Below are positions 35,455 to 44,600 of a DNA stretch of 64,000 nucleotides, one piece after another; position 1 is the stretch's first letter; each line of letters begins with the position of its first letter. Both the position numbers and the translations under genes were made by a program. Origin of the DNA: Achromobacter pestifer. GTDB taxonomy: Bacteria > Pseudomonadota > Gammaproteobacteria > Burkholderiales > Burkholderiaceae_B. The notes under the pieces are model-generated. The model was given only the letters and a program-made list of their open reading frames with translations. It made no database searches and had not been told where the DNA came from. The stretch is from contig NZ_CADIJX010000012.1 of assembly GCF_902859625.1 (NCBI RefSeq), forward strand, positions 62,001-126,000, written 5' to 3'.

Positions 35455-36116
35455 GAGCGCCCCAGATGTGCGTAGCGTTGGTACAGCCGGTCCACGCCTC
35501 GCGTGACCGGGAACAGAATCACGAAGTACGCCACGATCACGGCGGTGAAAACCTCGATGGGCCGATAGCTCTGGCCCGCGATGGTCTCGGCCTTGTGCAT
35601 CAATTCGGGCACGGCGATCACGGCGGCGATCGCGGTGTCCTTGATGGCCACCGTCAACACGGAACCAAAGGCCGGCAACATGCGGATGGTGGCTTGCGGC
35701 AGGACGATCTTGCGCAGCGCCTGGGCACGCGACATGCCCAGCGCCAGGCCCGCGCGCATCTGCCCCGGCCGCACCGATTCGATGCCGGCGCGGATCACCT
35801 CGGCCGAATAGGCCGCGATGTGCAAGGTCAGCGCCACCAGCGCCGCCCAGAAAGGCGCGAACGTCACGCCCGCCAGCAGCGGGAAGGCGAAGTAGATCCA
35901 GACCAGCACCACCAGCACCGGAATCGCACGCATGCTGTCGATGTAGAACACCAGCACCGCGCGCAGCCAACGCGGCCCATACAAGCGCAGCAGCGCGATC
36001 ACCAGGCCCAGCAGAATGCTGGATACCGCAGTGACGGCGCTAAGCGCCACGGTGATGCCAAGACCGCCGGCAAAGAATCGCCAGTTCTCGACAATGGGGG
36101 AAAAATCGAAATCCAT
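35451..36116 (-). CDS. ABC transporter permease, HisQ/GlnP type (first subunit)
   Basis: This 221-residue permease pairs with the next gene to form the membrane channel. The EAA motif is present as AGLALGMSRAQALRKIVLPQA, and helices are visible at FFAGGLGITVALSAVTAVSS and AVLVFYIDSMRAIPVLVVLV. A GGAG site lies 6 nt before the ATG. It starts 42 bp after the zinc dehydrogenase gene on the same strand. Confidence 0.92.
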   Translation of the reverse strand: MDFDFSPIVENWRFFAGGLGITVALSAVTAVSSILLGLVIALLRLYGPRWLRAVLVFYIDSMRAIPVLVVLVWIYFAFPLLAGVTFAPFWAALVALTLHIAAYSAEVIRAGIESVRPGQMRAGLALGMSRAQALRKIVLPQATIRMLPAFGSVLTVAIKDTAIAAVIAVPELMHKAETIAGQSYRPIEVFTAVIVAYFVILFPVTRGVDRLYQRYAHLGRS

Positions 36117-36157
36117 GCAGTCTCCGTGGAGCTAGGTCGCGGACGGCGGCGGGCGCG

Positions 36158-37195
36158 TCAGAACGTCACCATCACTTTCATGGCCTGGTGACGATCCGCC
36201 GCCAGCGCGAAGGCGTCGTGCACCTTGGCAACCGGAACCGCCGCCGTCAGCAGCGGCGACACGTCCAGCAATCCGCGGCTCAGGTAGTCCACGGCCCAGG
36301 CGTATTCGTCGACGAAGCGGAAGCTGCCGATGACGGACAGACTCTTCACCATGATCTGGTTGAAGGGGCATTGCTCACTGCTGCCACTCAGGGTGCCGAC
36401 CGTGACGATGACGCCGCGCGGACGTGTCACGCGGATGCAATTGGCCAGCCCCGCGTAATTGCCGGACGCCTCGAAGCACACGTCCACCGTGCCCTTGCCT
36501 GCCGCCAACTCGTCGATCGCACCCGGATCCCGGGCGACGTTGATGGTGCGGGTGGCGCCGACACGGACGCAGGTGGCCAAGGTTTCGTCAACAATGTCCA
36601 CGACGGTCACGTGGCTGGCCCCCGCCAACCGCGCAGCCATCAGGATCAGCGCGCCGATTGGCCCGGCGCCCACCACCATCACGCTCTTGCCCAGCAACGA
36701 CCCCGTGCTGCGCACGGCATGCAACGCCACCGCCAGCGGCTCGCCAAAGGCCGCCAGTTCAAACGACAGGCTGTCCGGCACCGGCAGGCATTGTTTTTCC
36801 TGCACCACCACTTGCTCGCGCATCGCGCCCTGCATGTGGGGATAGCGGCTGGCGCTGCCGAAGAAGAACACCGCCTCGCAATGGTTGGAATCTCCCTGGC
36901 GGCAGTAGCGGCACACGCCGCAGGTACGTGCCGGATCCAGCGCGACGCGGTCGCCCGGCTTCACGGCGGTGACGGCGGCCCCCACTTCCAGCACCTGACC
37001 CGAGGCTTCGTGGCCCGGCGTCAGCGGTTCACGAATGACGAAGTCGCCCACTTTGCCGTGGCGGTAGTAGTGCAGGTCGGACCCGCAGATGCCCACGGCC
37101 TTGACGCCCACCCGCACTTGGGTTGGGCCCAAGGGCTCGGGCGTCTGTTCGTCCAGGCGCAGGTCCTGGGCGCCATGAATTGCGCAATTCAGCAT
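36158..37195 (-). CDS. Zinc-dependent alcohol dehydrogenase (L-idonate/L-gulonate 5-dehydrogenase-like)
   Basis: This 345-residue MDR-family dehydrogenase has catalytic-zinc residues C37 and H62-E63, and structural-zinc cysteines C92, C95, C98 and C106. The NAD-binding motif VVGAGPIGALILMAARLAGA follows. It resembles IdnD/RspB enzymes that oxidise C5 of L-idonate or L-gulonate. Together with the UxuB-like and ManD enzymes it would give L-gulonate to fructuronate to mannonate to KDG; that pathway is inferred from gene content. It begins 10 bp after the first binding-protein gene, with a weak ribosome site. Confidence 0.88.
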   Translation of the reverse strand: MLNCAIHGAQDLRLDEQTPEPLGPTQVRVGVKAVGICGSDLHYYRHGKVGDFVIREPLTPGHEASGQVLEVGAAVTAVKPGDRVALDPARTCGVCRYCRQGDSNHCEAVFFFGSASRYPHMQGAMREQVVVQEKQCLPVPDSLSFELAAFGEPLAVALHAVRSTGSLLGKSVMVVGAGPIGALILMAARLAGASHVTVVDIVDETLATCVRVGATRTINVARDPGAIDELAAGKGTVDVCFEASGNYAGLANCIRVTRPRGVIVTVGTLSGSSEQCPFNQIMVKSLSVIGSFRFVDEYAWAVDYLSRGLLDVSPLLTAAVPVAKVHDAFALAADRHQAMKVMVTF

Positions 37196-37205
37196 GGTTG
37201 CGTGC

Positions 37206-38054
37206 TCACTTCAAGGTTTGCGTCATGCGGCGCTCTTCCGCCGCCAGTTCAGGGTGCAGGCGCGCTTCGACCTTGCGCAGCCAGTCCAGGTACACCTGCT
37301 GATTCTTCGCGACTCCCATGCCCGCCTGGATCTCGAAGATCTTGCTGTCCTGGCAGTCGTTTTCCTTCGGGAACACCGCCAGTCCCTTCACCTTCTTGCT
37401 GATGTTGGGCCACAGCATGCGGTTCAGCGGCGCCACGTCGGAACGGCCCGCCAGCACTTCTTCAATGGGTGCGACCGAACCCGAGTTCGTCACGCCGCGC
37501 AGCTTGGCTTTCGAGAACTGCTCCAGCACCAGCGGCTCTTCGCCCGCGCCGGAGAAGTACGCCATGGTGATCTCGGGCTTGTTGAAGTCCTCCACCTTGG
37601 TGACGTTGGTGAACTTGGGGTTGGACGCCAGCCCGAACATGCAGACGCTGGTGCTGGAGAACGTGACGAAGTCGATGATCTTGGCGCGCTCGGCGTTTTC
37701 GTTCAGCGGCCCGATCATGATGTCCATCTGGTTGGCGATCAGCGCAGGCACCTTGGTCTCGTGGCTGACCTGCACCGGCACGACCTTCACGTCCAGCAAC
37801 TTCGCGAATTCCTTGCCCAGAATCCATGACGACCCCATCCACGGTTCGCCAGACCCGCTGGTGTTCTGCACCAGCCACGGGGGGTTGTTGACCACGCCCA
37901 CGCGCAGCACGCCCGCCTTGCGGATGGCATCGATGCGGGGGCTTTCGCCCGGCGCCGGCGGCGTCTGGGCCTGCGCGGCTGCCCCGACCGCCAACAAGGC
38001 GGTGGTCAGGAAGAGACGGGCGGCGTAACGACGCGAAGGAAAGCTGGGGTGCAT
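37206..38054 (-). CDS. Family 3 extracellular solute-binding protein, paralogue 1
   Basis: This 282-residue periplasmic receptor has a signal peptide (ARLFLTTALLAVGAAAQAQ) and the SBP_bac_3 pattern IRKAGVLRVGVVNNPPWL. The strong ribosome site AGGAGA precedes ATG 38054. It closely resembles the next gene upstream, sharing SPRIDAIRKAG, SHETKVP and TSVCMFG at matching positions, so the two arose by tandem duplication. The ligand is unknown; family 3 usually binds amino acids, yet the operon suggests a sugar acid. Confidence 0.9.
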   Translation of the reverse strand: MHPSFPSRRYAARLFLTTALLAVGAAAQAQTPPAPGESPRIDAIRKAGVLRVGVVNNPPWLVQNTSGSGEPWMGSSWILGKEFAKLLDVKVVPVQVSHETKVPALIANQMDIMIGPLNENAERAKIIDFVTFSSTSVCMFGLASNPKFTNVTKVEDFNKPEITMAYFSGAGEEPLVLEQFSKAKLRGVTNSGSVAPIEEVLAGRSDVAPLNRMLWPNISKKVKGLAVFPKENDCQDSKIFEIQAGMGVAKNQQVYLDWLRKVEARLHPELAAEERRMTQTLK

Positions 38055-38202
38055 GCAAAGTCTCCTAGAGGTGATCCCGGCCGTCGTCCGCCCACAGACG
38101 GCGTGCCCGGTACCGGCGTGTTCAAGCGCCAGCGGTATCGCCAGATGCGCACGCGCCACGCGCGTGCTTGAAAGCAATCGGTTGGAAAAGCGGCCGGACG
38201 GC

Positions 38203-39063
38203 CTACTTGGTCTGTTCGATGATGCGCATTTCGTCAGCGTCCAGCGTGGGTTTCATCGCCACTGCCACCTGCCGCAGCCAGGCCAGGAATTCAGGTTGGT
38301 TCTTGTCGATCGCCAGCCCCACCGGCGAGGCCTTTTCGGTGCTCTGCTGGCAATTGGCTTCGGCCGGAAACACCACGAGTCCACGTACTTTGTGGTTCAG
38401 TCCGACCCACGGCACCCGGTTGATCGGTGCGGCGTCGGCGCGCTTGGCCATGATTTCCTCGATGGGCGCGGTGGCCCCGGAATTCGCCACGGCACGCAGC
38501 TGGGCCTTGGGGAAGCGCGCTTTCACCCAGGCCTCTTCGGCCCCGCCCGTGAAATACGCAATGGTGATGCCTGGCTGATTCAGATCGTCGACCGACGCGA
38601 TCTTGGCCAGGCGGTCATTGCCGGCACGGCCGAACATGCACACGCTGGTGGCGGAATACAGCACAAAGTCCACCACTTTCAGGCGTTCCGCGGTCTCAGC
38701 CAGCGGGCTGATGGTCATGTCGACCTGATTGGCCGCCAGCACCGGCACCTTGGTCTCGTGCGACACCGGTACCGCCGTCAGCTTGACCCCCAACAGGCGC
38801 GCGGTTTCCTTGGCCAGCAGCCAGGCGGGCCCGCTCCAGGCTTCGCCGCTTTTGCCAGACAGGTCCTGGATCAGCCAGGGCGCGTTCTGCAATACCCCCA
38901 CGCGCAGTTCCCCAGCCTTGCGGATCGCGTCGATGCGCGGGCTTTGCCCGGGAGCAGGCACAGCGCCGCCGCTTTGCGCAGCTGCGTGCATCGACAACAC
39001 CGCCAACATCGCGGCCGCCGCCCAGCGGGCCAGCGCGCCGCGCCCCTTGTCCTGTTGCTGCAT
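38203..39063 (-). CDS. Family 3 extracellular solute-binding protein, paralogue 2
   Basis: This 286-residue periplasmic receptor with signal peptide (cleavage near MHAAAQS) is the first transport gene of the operon. It has a good AGGAGA ribosome site. It shares the motif order of the following paralogue but differs in the ligand-lobe segments, for example NAPWLIQDLSGKSGEAW. Two receptors for one pair of permeases would widen the ligand range. The 148 bp between the two receptor genes show no other gene. Confidence 0.9.
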   Translation of the reverse strand: MQQQDKGRGALARWAAAAMLAVLSMHAAAQSGGAVPAPGQSPRIDAIRKAGELRVGVLQNAPWLIQDLSGKSGEAWSGPAWLLAKETARLLGVKLTAVPVSHETKVPVLAANQVDMTISPLAETAERLKVVDFVLYSATSVCMFGRAGNDRLAKIASVDDLNQPGITIAYFTGGAEEAWVKARFPKAQLRAVANSGATAPIEEIMAKRADAAPINRVPWVGLNHKVRGLVVFPAEANCQQSTEKASPVGLAIDKNQPEFLAWLRQVAVAMKPTLDADEMRIIEQTK

Positions 39064-39158
39064 ACCTTGTCTCCTGAACTTGAAAAGCCCGGGTCCGGGG
39101 CGCGGTTATCTTCCACGCTCGTCCGGGGGCCGCCTGCGCTACCGTCCTACGGGCTGGG

Positions 39159-39887
39159 TCAACGCCACCCCTGTGCAAACTCGCCGATCACGCGCTCAAG
39201 GTGAGCACGCATTGCCTGCCGTGCCGCTTGCGCATCGCCCGTCACCAACGCGCTGAAAATGCGTTGATGGTCTTCCTGCGATGCCTGGCGCAGCGCTTGC
39301 GTATGGAAATGCTGTTCGATCTTTTCCCAGATTGGCCCTTGGGCCTGATCCCACATCGACGTCACCGTCGCCAACAGCACGCTATTGCCCGTCGACTGCG
39401 CGATATACAGATGAAAGCGACGGTCGGCCTCTTCATTGGCCGCCTTGTCCATCATCTGTTCGCGCATCGTCGTCAGCGCTTCAAAGATGCGGTCCAGGTC
39501 TGCGTCGTTGCGGGTCGTGGCCGCCAATGCGGCGATCTCGGATTCGATCAGACAACGCGCCCGCAGCAGCTCGAACGGCCCCGCCCCTGCTTCCTGAGCC
39601 GCCGGCAGGCGCGCGATGCCGGGCTTGGGTTCACAGACGTAGATGCCTGACCCGCCTCGCACTTCCACCACCCCCTGAAGCTCCAGCGCGATGATGGCTT
39701 CGCGCAGCGCCGTACGGCTGACGTCAAAGCGTTCGGCCAGCGCGCGCTCGGCCGGCAAACGCTTGCCGACGGCGAATTCGCCTTGAGCCACCAGGGCCTG
39801 GATCTGGGCGGCCAGCCGCACATAGGCACGGTCGGCCACCGGCTTGCTGGCCGGCTCATCAAGTTTGGGGATCAGTTGCAGTGTCAT
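39159..39887 (-). CDS. GntR family regulator, FadR subfamily (UxuR/ExuR-like)
   Basis: This 242-residue regulator has a winged helix (QIQALVAQGEFAVGKRLPAE, then RFDVSRTALREAIIALELQG) and an FCD domain (LLRARCLIESEIAALAA). It is 95 bp upstream of the transport genes on the same strand and divergent from an amidase. Four TGGT-N2/3-ACCA palindromes in the intergenic region resemble the UxuR/ExuR operator TGGTATACCA, fitting a hexuronate/aldonate regulator that controls both directions. Direct binding is inferred. Confidence 0.9.
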   Translation of the reverse strand: MTLQLIPKLDEPASKPVADRAYVRLAAQIQALVAQGEFAVGKRLPAERALAERFDVSRTALREAIIALELQGVVEVRGGSGIYVCEPKPGIARLPAAQEAGAGPFELLRARCLIESEIAALAATTRNDADLDRIFEALTTMREQMMDKAANEEADRRFHLYIAQSTGNSVLLATVTSMWDQAQGPIWEKIEQHFHTQALRQASQEDHQRIFSALVTGDAQAARQAMRAHLERVIGEFAQGWR

Positions 39888-39899
39888 GGAGAGTAAAAG

Positions 39900-39971
39900 T
39901 GGTTAGACCAAATCATAAGTGGTTCACCAATTTTCACCATAATGGTTTACCACTATCAAAGTGGTAAACCA
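39900..39971. promoter_or_regulatory. Cluster of four TGGT-N2/3-ACCA operators
   Basis: Sites are TGGTTAGACCA (39900-39910), TGGTTCACCA (39920-39929), TGGTTTACCA (39943-39952) and TGGTAAACCA (39962-39971). Centres are about 19-23 bp apart, near two helical turns, so bound dimers would lie on similar faces. Sites 3 and 4 sit in a larger perfect inverted repeat: TGGTTTACCACT, then ATCAA, then its complement. They lie between the regulator gene and the amidase and match FadR-subfamily operators. Confidence 0.75.
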
Positions 39972-40096
39972 TAGGTGCGCGGTGGTGGGCGGCAAAGGTG
40001 GGCGGGAGGGCGCCCGCGGCGGCTGCACTCGACAGCCCCTGCGGGAACCCTGTATAGATGGCGATCCACTGAAATTCGTACAGGTAAGGAAGCGTC

Positions 40097-41581
40097 ATGC
40101 CCGATACGTCCCAACAGACATTGTCCGCCAAGCCCTCAACGCGCACGCCCACCGGCGCCGCCCTGGCGGACCTGACCGTCACCCAGGCGGCCGCCCTGAT
40201 CCGTCAGGGCGCCATCACCAGCGTGGCGCTGACCCAAGCCTGCCTGGACCGCATCGACGCCCATGACGTGCTCAACGCCTTCATCACCGTCGATCGCGAG
40301 GGCGCGCTGGCGCAGGCCCGCGCCCATGACGCCGCGCAAGGACCCTCGCCCGCGCCGCTGGGCGGCGTGCCCATCGCCATCAAGGACAACATCCACGTGG
40401 CGGGCCTGCCCAACACGGCAGGGACGCCGGCCTTGAAGCATTTCCGCCCGGCCCAGGATGCCCCCATCGTGCAGCGCCTGCGCGAAGCCGGCGCCATCAT
40501 CGTGGGCAAGACCAACATGCACGAACTGGCGTTCGGCGTATCGGGCTACAACACGGCGTTCCCCGGCGCGCACGGCGAAGGCACGCGCAACGCCTACGAC
40601 ACCGGCCGCATCGCGGGCGGCTCGTCCTCGGGCAGCGGCGCGGCCGTGGGCGCGCGCCTGACGCCGGCCGCCTTGGGCACCGATACCGGCGCATCCGTGC
40701 GCTTGCCCGCCTCGCTCAACGGCGCCGCCGGCTTCCGGCCGTCGGTTGGCCGGTACGACGGCGCGGGCATCACCCCCATTTCGCACACCCGCGATACGCC
40801 GGGCCCGATCGCCAACAGCATGGAAGACATCGTGTTGCTGGACGCGGTGCTGACGGGCGACGCGCAGCCGCTGGCGCCCCTTCCCCCTGCCCGCGTGCGG
40901 CTGGGGCTGGCGCATTACTTCTGGGCAGATCTGGACCCATCCGTGCGTCAGGTCATGGACGCCGCGCTGGCCAAGCTTCGCGAGGCCGGCGTGCAATTGA
41001 TAGAGATCGACATGCCCGAGCTACCGGCCGCCAACGCCGTGGTCGGCATGCCGTTGTGCCTGTACGAGCAAAAGCCCGATCTGACCGACTATCTGCAACG
41101 CTACGACACGGGCGTGAGCTTCGACGAGGTGGCGGCGCAAATCTCCAGTCCGGACGTCAAAGCCATCTTCGACGGCCTGATCGTGCCCGGCGTCCTGCCC
41201 ACGCCCGACGGCCAGGTCCTGGCGCTGCAACCCCTGTACGAGCGCGTCATCGCCGAGCAACGCGACGAACTCATCGCCGTCTACCGGCGCGCATTCCAGG
41301 AACATGAACTGGATGGCCTGCTCTTTCCCACGGTGCCGATCCTGGCGCCCGCCGCCACGCCGGAGGCCAGCAGCTTCGAGGCCTTCAGCCGTCTTGCCCG
41401 CAACGTCGACCCCGGCAGCAACGCCGGCCTGCCCGGGCTGAGCGTCCCCGCGGGCCTATCGCAGGAAGGCTTGCCAGTGGGGCTGGAGATCGACGGACTG
41501 CCGGACGATGACCGGACGGTACTGGCGATCGGCGTCATGATCGAAGGCATTCTGGGGCGCATCGCGGCGCCCGCGCGATAG
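40097..41581 (+). CDS. Amidase signature family hydrolase
   Basis: This 494-residue amidase has the Ser-cisSer-Lys triad: Lys96 in AIKDNIH, cis-Ser176 in GGSSSGSGAAVG, and nucleophile Ser200 in GTDTGASVRLPAS. The more common GGS around the nucleophile is GAS here, as in some mandelamide- and indoleacetamide-hydrolase-like members. It is not a GatA, since no gatB or gatC is present. AAGGAAG precedes the ATG. It is divergent from the sugar-acid operon and shares its operator region, so it may be co-induced. The substrate is unknown. Confidence 0.88.
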   Translation: MPDTSQQTLSAKPSTRTPTGAALADLTVTQAAALIRQGAITSVALTQACLDRIDAHDVLNAFITVDREGALAQARAHDAAQGPSPAPLGGVPIAIKDNIHVAGLPNTAGTPALKHFRPAQDAPIVQRLREAGAIIVGKTNMHELAFGVSGYNTAFPGAHGEGTRNAYDTGRIAGGSSSGSGAAVGARLTPAALGTDTGASVRLPASLNGAAGFRPSVGRYDGAGITPISHTRDTPGPIANSMEDIVLLDAVLTGDAQPLAPLPPARVRLGLAHYFWADLDPSVRQVMDAALAKLREAGVQLIEIDMPELPAANAVVGMPLCLYEQKPDLTDYLQRYDTGVSFDEVAAQISSPDVKAIFDGLIVPGVLPTPDGQVLALQPLYERVIAEQRDELIAVYRRAFQEHELDGLLFPTVPILAPAATPEASSFEAFSRLARNVDPGSNAGLPGLSVPAGLSQEGLPVGLEIDGLPDDDRTVLAIGVMIEGILGRIAAPAR

Positions 41582-41623
41582 GGCGCTCCTCGCGCCCGTC
41601 CTTCTACCCAGATGCGGGCAAGA

Positions 41624-41649
41624 AAAAACCGGCCACCCGGCCGGTTTTT
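41624..41649. terminator. Bidirectional rho-independent terminator
   Basis: AAAAACCGGCC (41624-41634) pairs with GGCCGGTTTTT (41639-41649). With A- and T-runs on both sides, it can end both the amidase and the convergent metH transcripts. Confidence 0.9.
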
Positions 41650-41675
41650 CTTTACTGCCATGAAGACGGAACCCC

Positions 41676-44600
41676 TCACCCCAGATTGGGCGCCAGCGTC
41701 CGCTTCAGATCTTCGATGGTCCGCCCGCTGCGCTTCGCGTAGTCCTCCACTTGATCCTCGCCGATCACGCCCACATTGAAGTACTGCGAATCGGGGTGGC
41801 TGAAGTAGAAACCCGACACGCTGGAGGCCGGGAACATCGCGTAGCTATCGGTCAGCAGCATGCCGATATCGCTGCCATCCAGCACGCGGAACATGTCGGT
41901 CTTCACCACATGTTCCGGGCAGGCCGGGTAGCCGGGCGCGGGACGGATGCCCACGTATTTCTCGGCGATCATGTCCTCGTTGGACAGGGCCTCGTTGGGG
42001 GCATAGCCCCACAGGTCCTGGCGCACGCGCGCATGCAGGCATTCAGCGAAGCCTTCGGCCAGGCGGTCGGCCAGGGACTTGAGCATGATGCTGGAATAGT
42101 CGTCCAGCGCGCGCTCGAATTCGGCTTCCTTCTTCTCGATGCCAATGCCGGCCGTGACGGCGAACATGCCGATGTAGTCCAGCTTGCCCGAGGACTTGGG
42201 CGCAATGAAGTCCGACAAGCACTTATTGCTGACGCCTTCACGCTTGGCGCCCTGCTGGCGCAGGTTGCGATACGTGAACAGTACTTCGCTGCGCGTCTCG
42301 TCCTTGTAGATCTCGATGTCTTCGTCGTTGACGCTGTTGGCCGGATAGAAGCCGACCACGCCGTTGGCGGTCAGCCAGCGGCCTTCGACGATGCGCTTCA
42401 TCATGGCCAGGCCATCGGCGTAGACCTTGCGCGCCTGCTCGCCCACGACCTTGTCGTCCAGGATGGCCGGGAACGGGCCGAACAGGCTCCAGGTCTGGAA
42501 GAACGGCCCCCAGTCCACATACTTCACGATCTCGGCCAGGTCATAGCTCTTGAACGTGCGGCGGCCGATGAACTTCGGGCGCGGCGGCGTGTAGTTGTCC
42601 CAGTCGATGACCGGGCGCGAGGCGCGCGCGTCCGCCAGCGGCAGGATCGGCGTGGCCTTGCGGTTGGCGTGACGGCGGCGCACTTCTTCGTATTCCTGGG
42701 CCAGCTCGGCCAGATACGTTTCGGACTGATCCGACATCAAGTGGGTCGCGACGCCCACCGAGCGGCTGGCGTCCGGCACATAGATCACCGGGCCTTCGTA
42801 GTTGGGCGCGATCTTCACGGCCGTGTGGACGCGGCTGGTGGTGGCGCCGCCAATCATCAACGGCAGCTTGCGGCTGCGGAAGTAGTCGTCGCGCTGCATT
42901 TCGCTGGCCACATACGCCATTTCTTCCAGGCTGGGTGTGATCAGGCCGGACAGGCCGACGATATCGGCGTTCTCTTCCTTGGCCTTTTCCAGGATCTGCG
43001 CGCAGGGCACCATCACGCCCATGTTCACGACTTCAAAGTTATTGCACTGCAAGACCACCGACACGATGTTCTTGCCGATATCGTGCACGTCGCCCTTGAC
43101 GGTGGCGATGACGATCTTGCCCTTGGCGCGCACATCGCCGCCCGCGGCCGCGATCTGACGCTTCTCTTCCTCGATGAAGGGAATCAAGTGGGCCACGGCC
43201 TGCTTCATGACGCGGGCCGACTTCACCACCTGCGGCAAGAACATCTTGCCTTCGCCGAACAGGTCGCCGACGACGTTCATGCCGTCCATCAACGGGCCTT
43301 CGATGACTTCGATGGGCCGGCCGCCGCGCGCCTCGATCTTCTGGCGCACCTCTTCGGTGTCCTCGACGATGAAGTTGGTGATGCCGTGAACCAGCGCGTG
43401 CGACAGCCGCTGTTCGACTTCCGCCTTGCGCCACGTCAGGTCTTCTTCGCGCTTGGCGCCCGATCCCTTCACGCTGTCGGCAAACTGCACCAGGCGTTCG
43501 GTCGGCGTGCGCTCATCGTCGGCTTCCGTCTTGCCTACCGGAACCGGACGGTCCAGCACCACGTCTTCGACCAGATCGCGCAGCTTGGGGTCCAGGTCGG
43601 CGTACACGCCCAGCTGGCCGGCGTTGACGATGCCCATCGTCATGCCTTCCTTGACCGCGTAGTACAGGAACACGGTGTGGATGGCTTCACGCATGGGCTC
43701 GTTGCCGCGGAACGAGAAGCTGACGTTGGACACGCCGCCCGAGATGCGGGCGTGGGGCAGGTTTTCGCGAATCCAGCGGGTGCCTTCGATGAAGTCCACC
43801 GCGTAGTGATTGTGCTCGTCGATGCCGGTGGCGACCGCGAAGACGTTCGGATCGAAAATGATGTCTTCCGGCGGGAAGCCTTCTTCCTCGACCAGGATCT
43901 TGTAGGCGCGTCCGCAGATTTCCTTGCGGCGCTCCAGCGTGTCGGCCTGACCCAATTCGTCGAAAGCCATGACGACCACGGCGGCGCCATAGCGGCGGCA
44001 CAAACGTGCGTGATGGCGGAACGGCTCCAGCCCTTCCTTCATTGAAATGGAGTTCACCACCGGCTTGCCCTGCACGCACTTCAGGCCGGTCTCGATGACT
44101 TCCCACTTTGAACTGTCGATCATCACCGGCACGCGGGCGATGTCGGGTTCAGACGCGATCAGGTTCAGGAAGCGGTGCATGCAGGCCACCGAATCCAGCA
44201 TGGCCTCGTCCATGTTGATGTCGATGATCTGCGCGCCGTTCTCCACCTGCTGGCGGGCAACCGCCAGCGCTTCGTCGTATTTTTCCTCGCGGATCAGGCG
44301 GGCGAACATCTTGCTGCCCGTCACGTTGGTGCGTTCGCCCACGTTGACGTACAGCGTGTCTTCGTCGATGTTCAGCGCTTCCAGGCCCGACAACCGGGTC
44401 TTGACGGGAATATCGGGCACGACGCGCGGCGTCAGCGCGGTGACTTTTTCCGCGATCGCGCGGATGTGGTCCGGCGTGGTGCCGCAACAGCCGCCCGACA
44501 TGTTCACCAGCCCGGCGCGGGCGAATTCCTCAAGCAGCGCCGACGTATCGGCCGGCGTTTCGTCAAAGCCCGTCTCGGCCATCGGGTTGGGCAGCCCGGC

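Noticed and set aside
41751..44045. Long plus-strand open frame opposite metH
   Set aside because: It is antisense to an intact methionine synthase with conserved domains; no motif is recognised.
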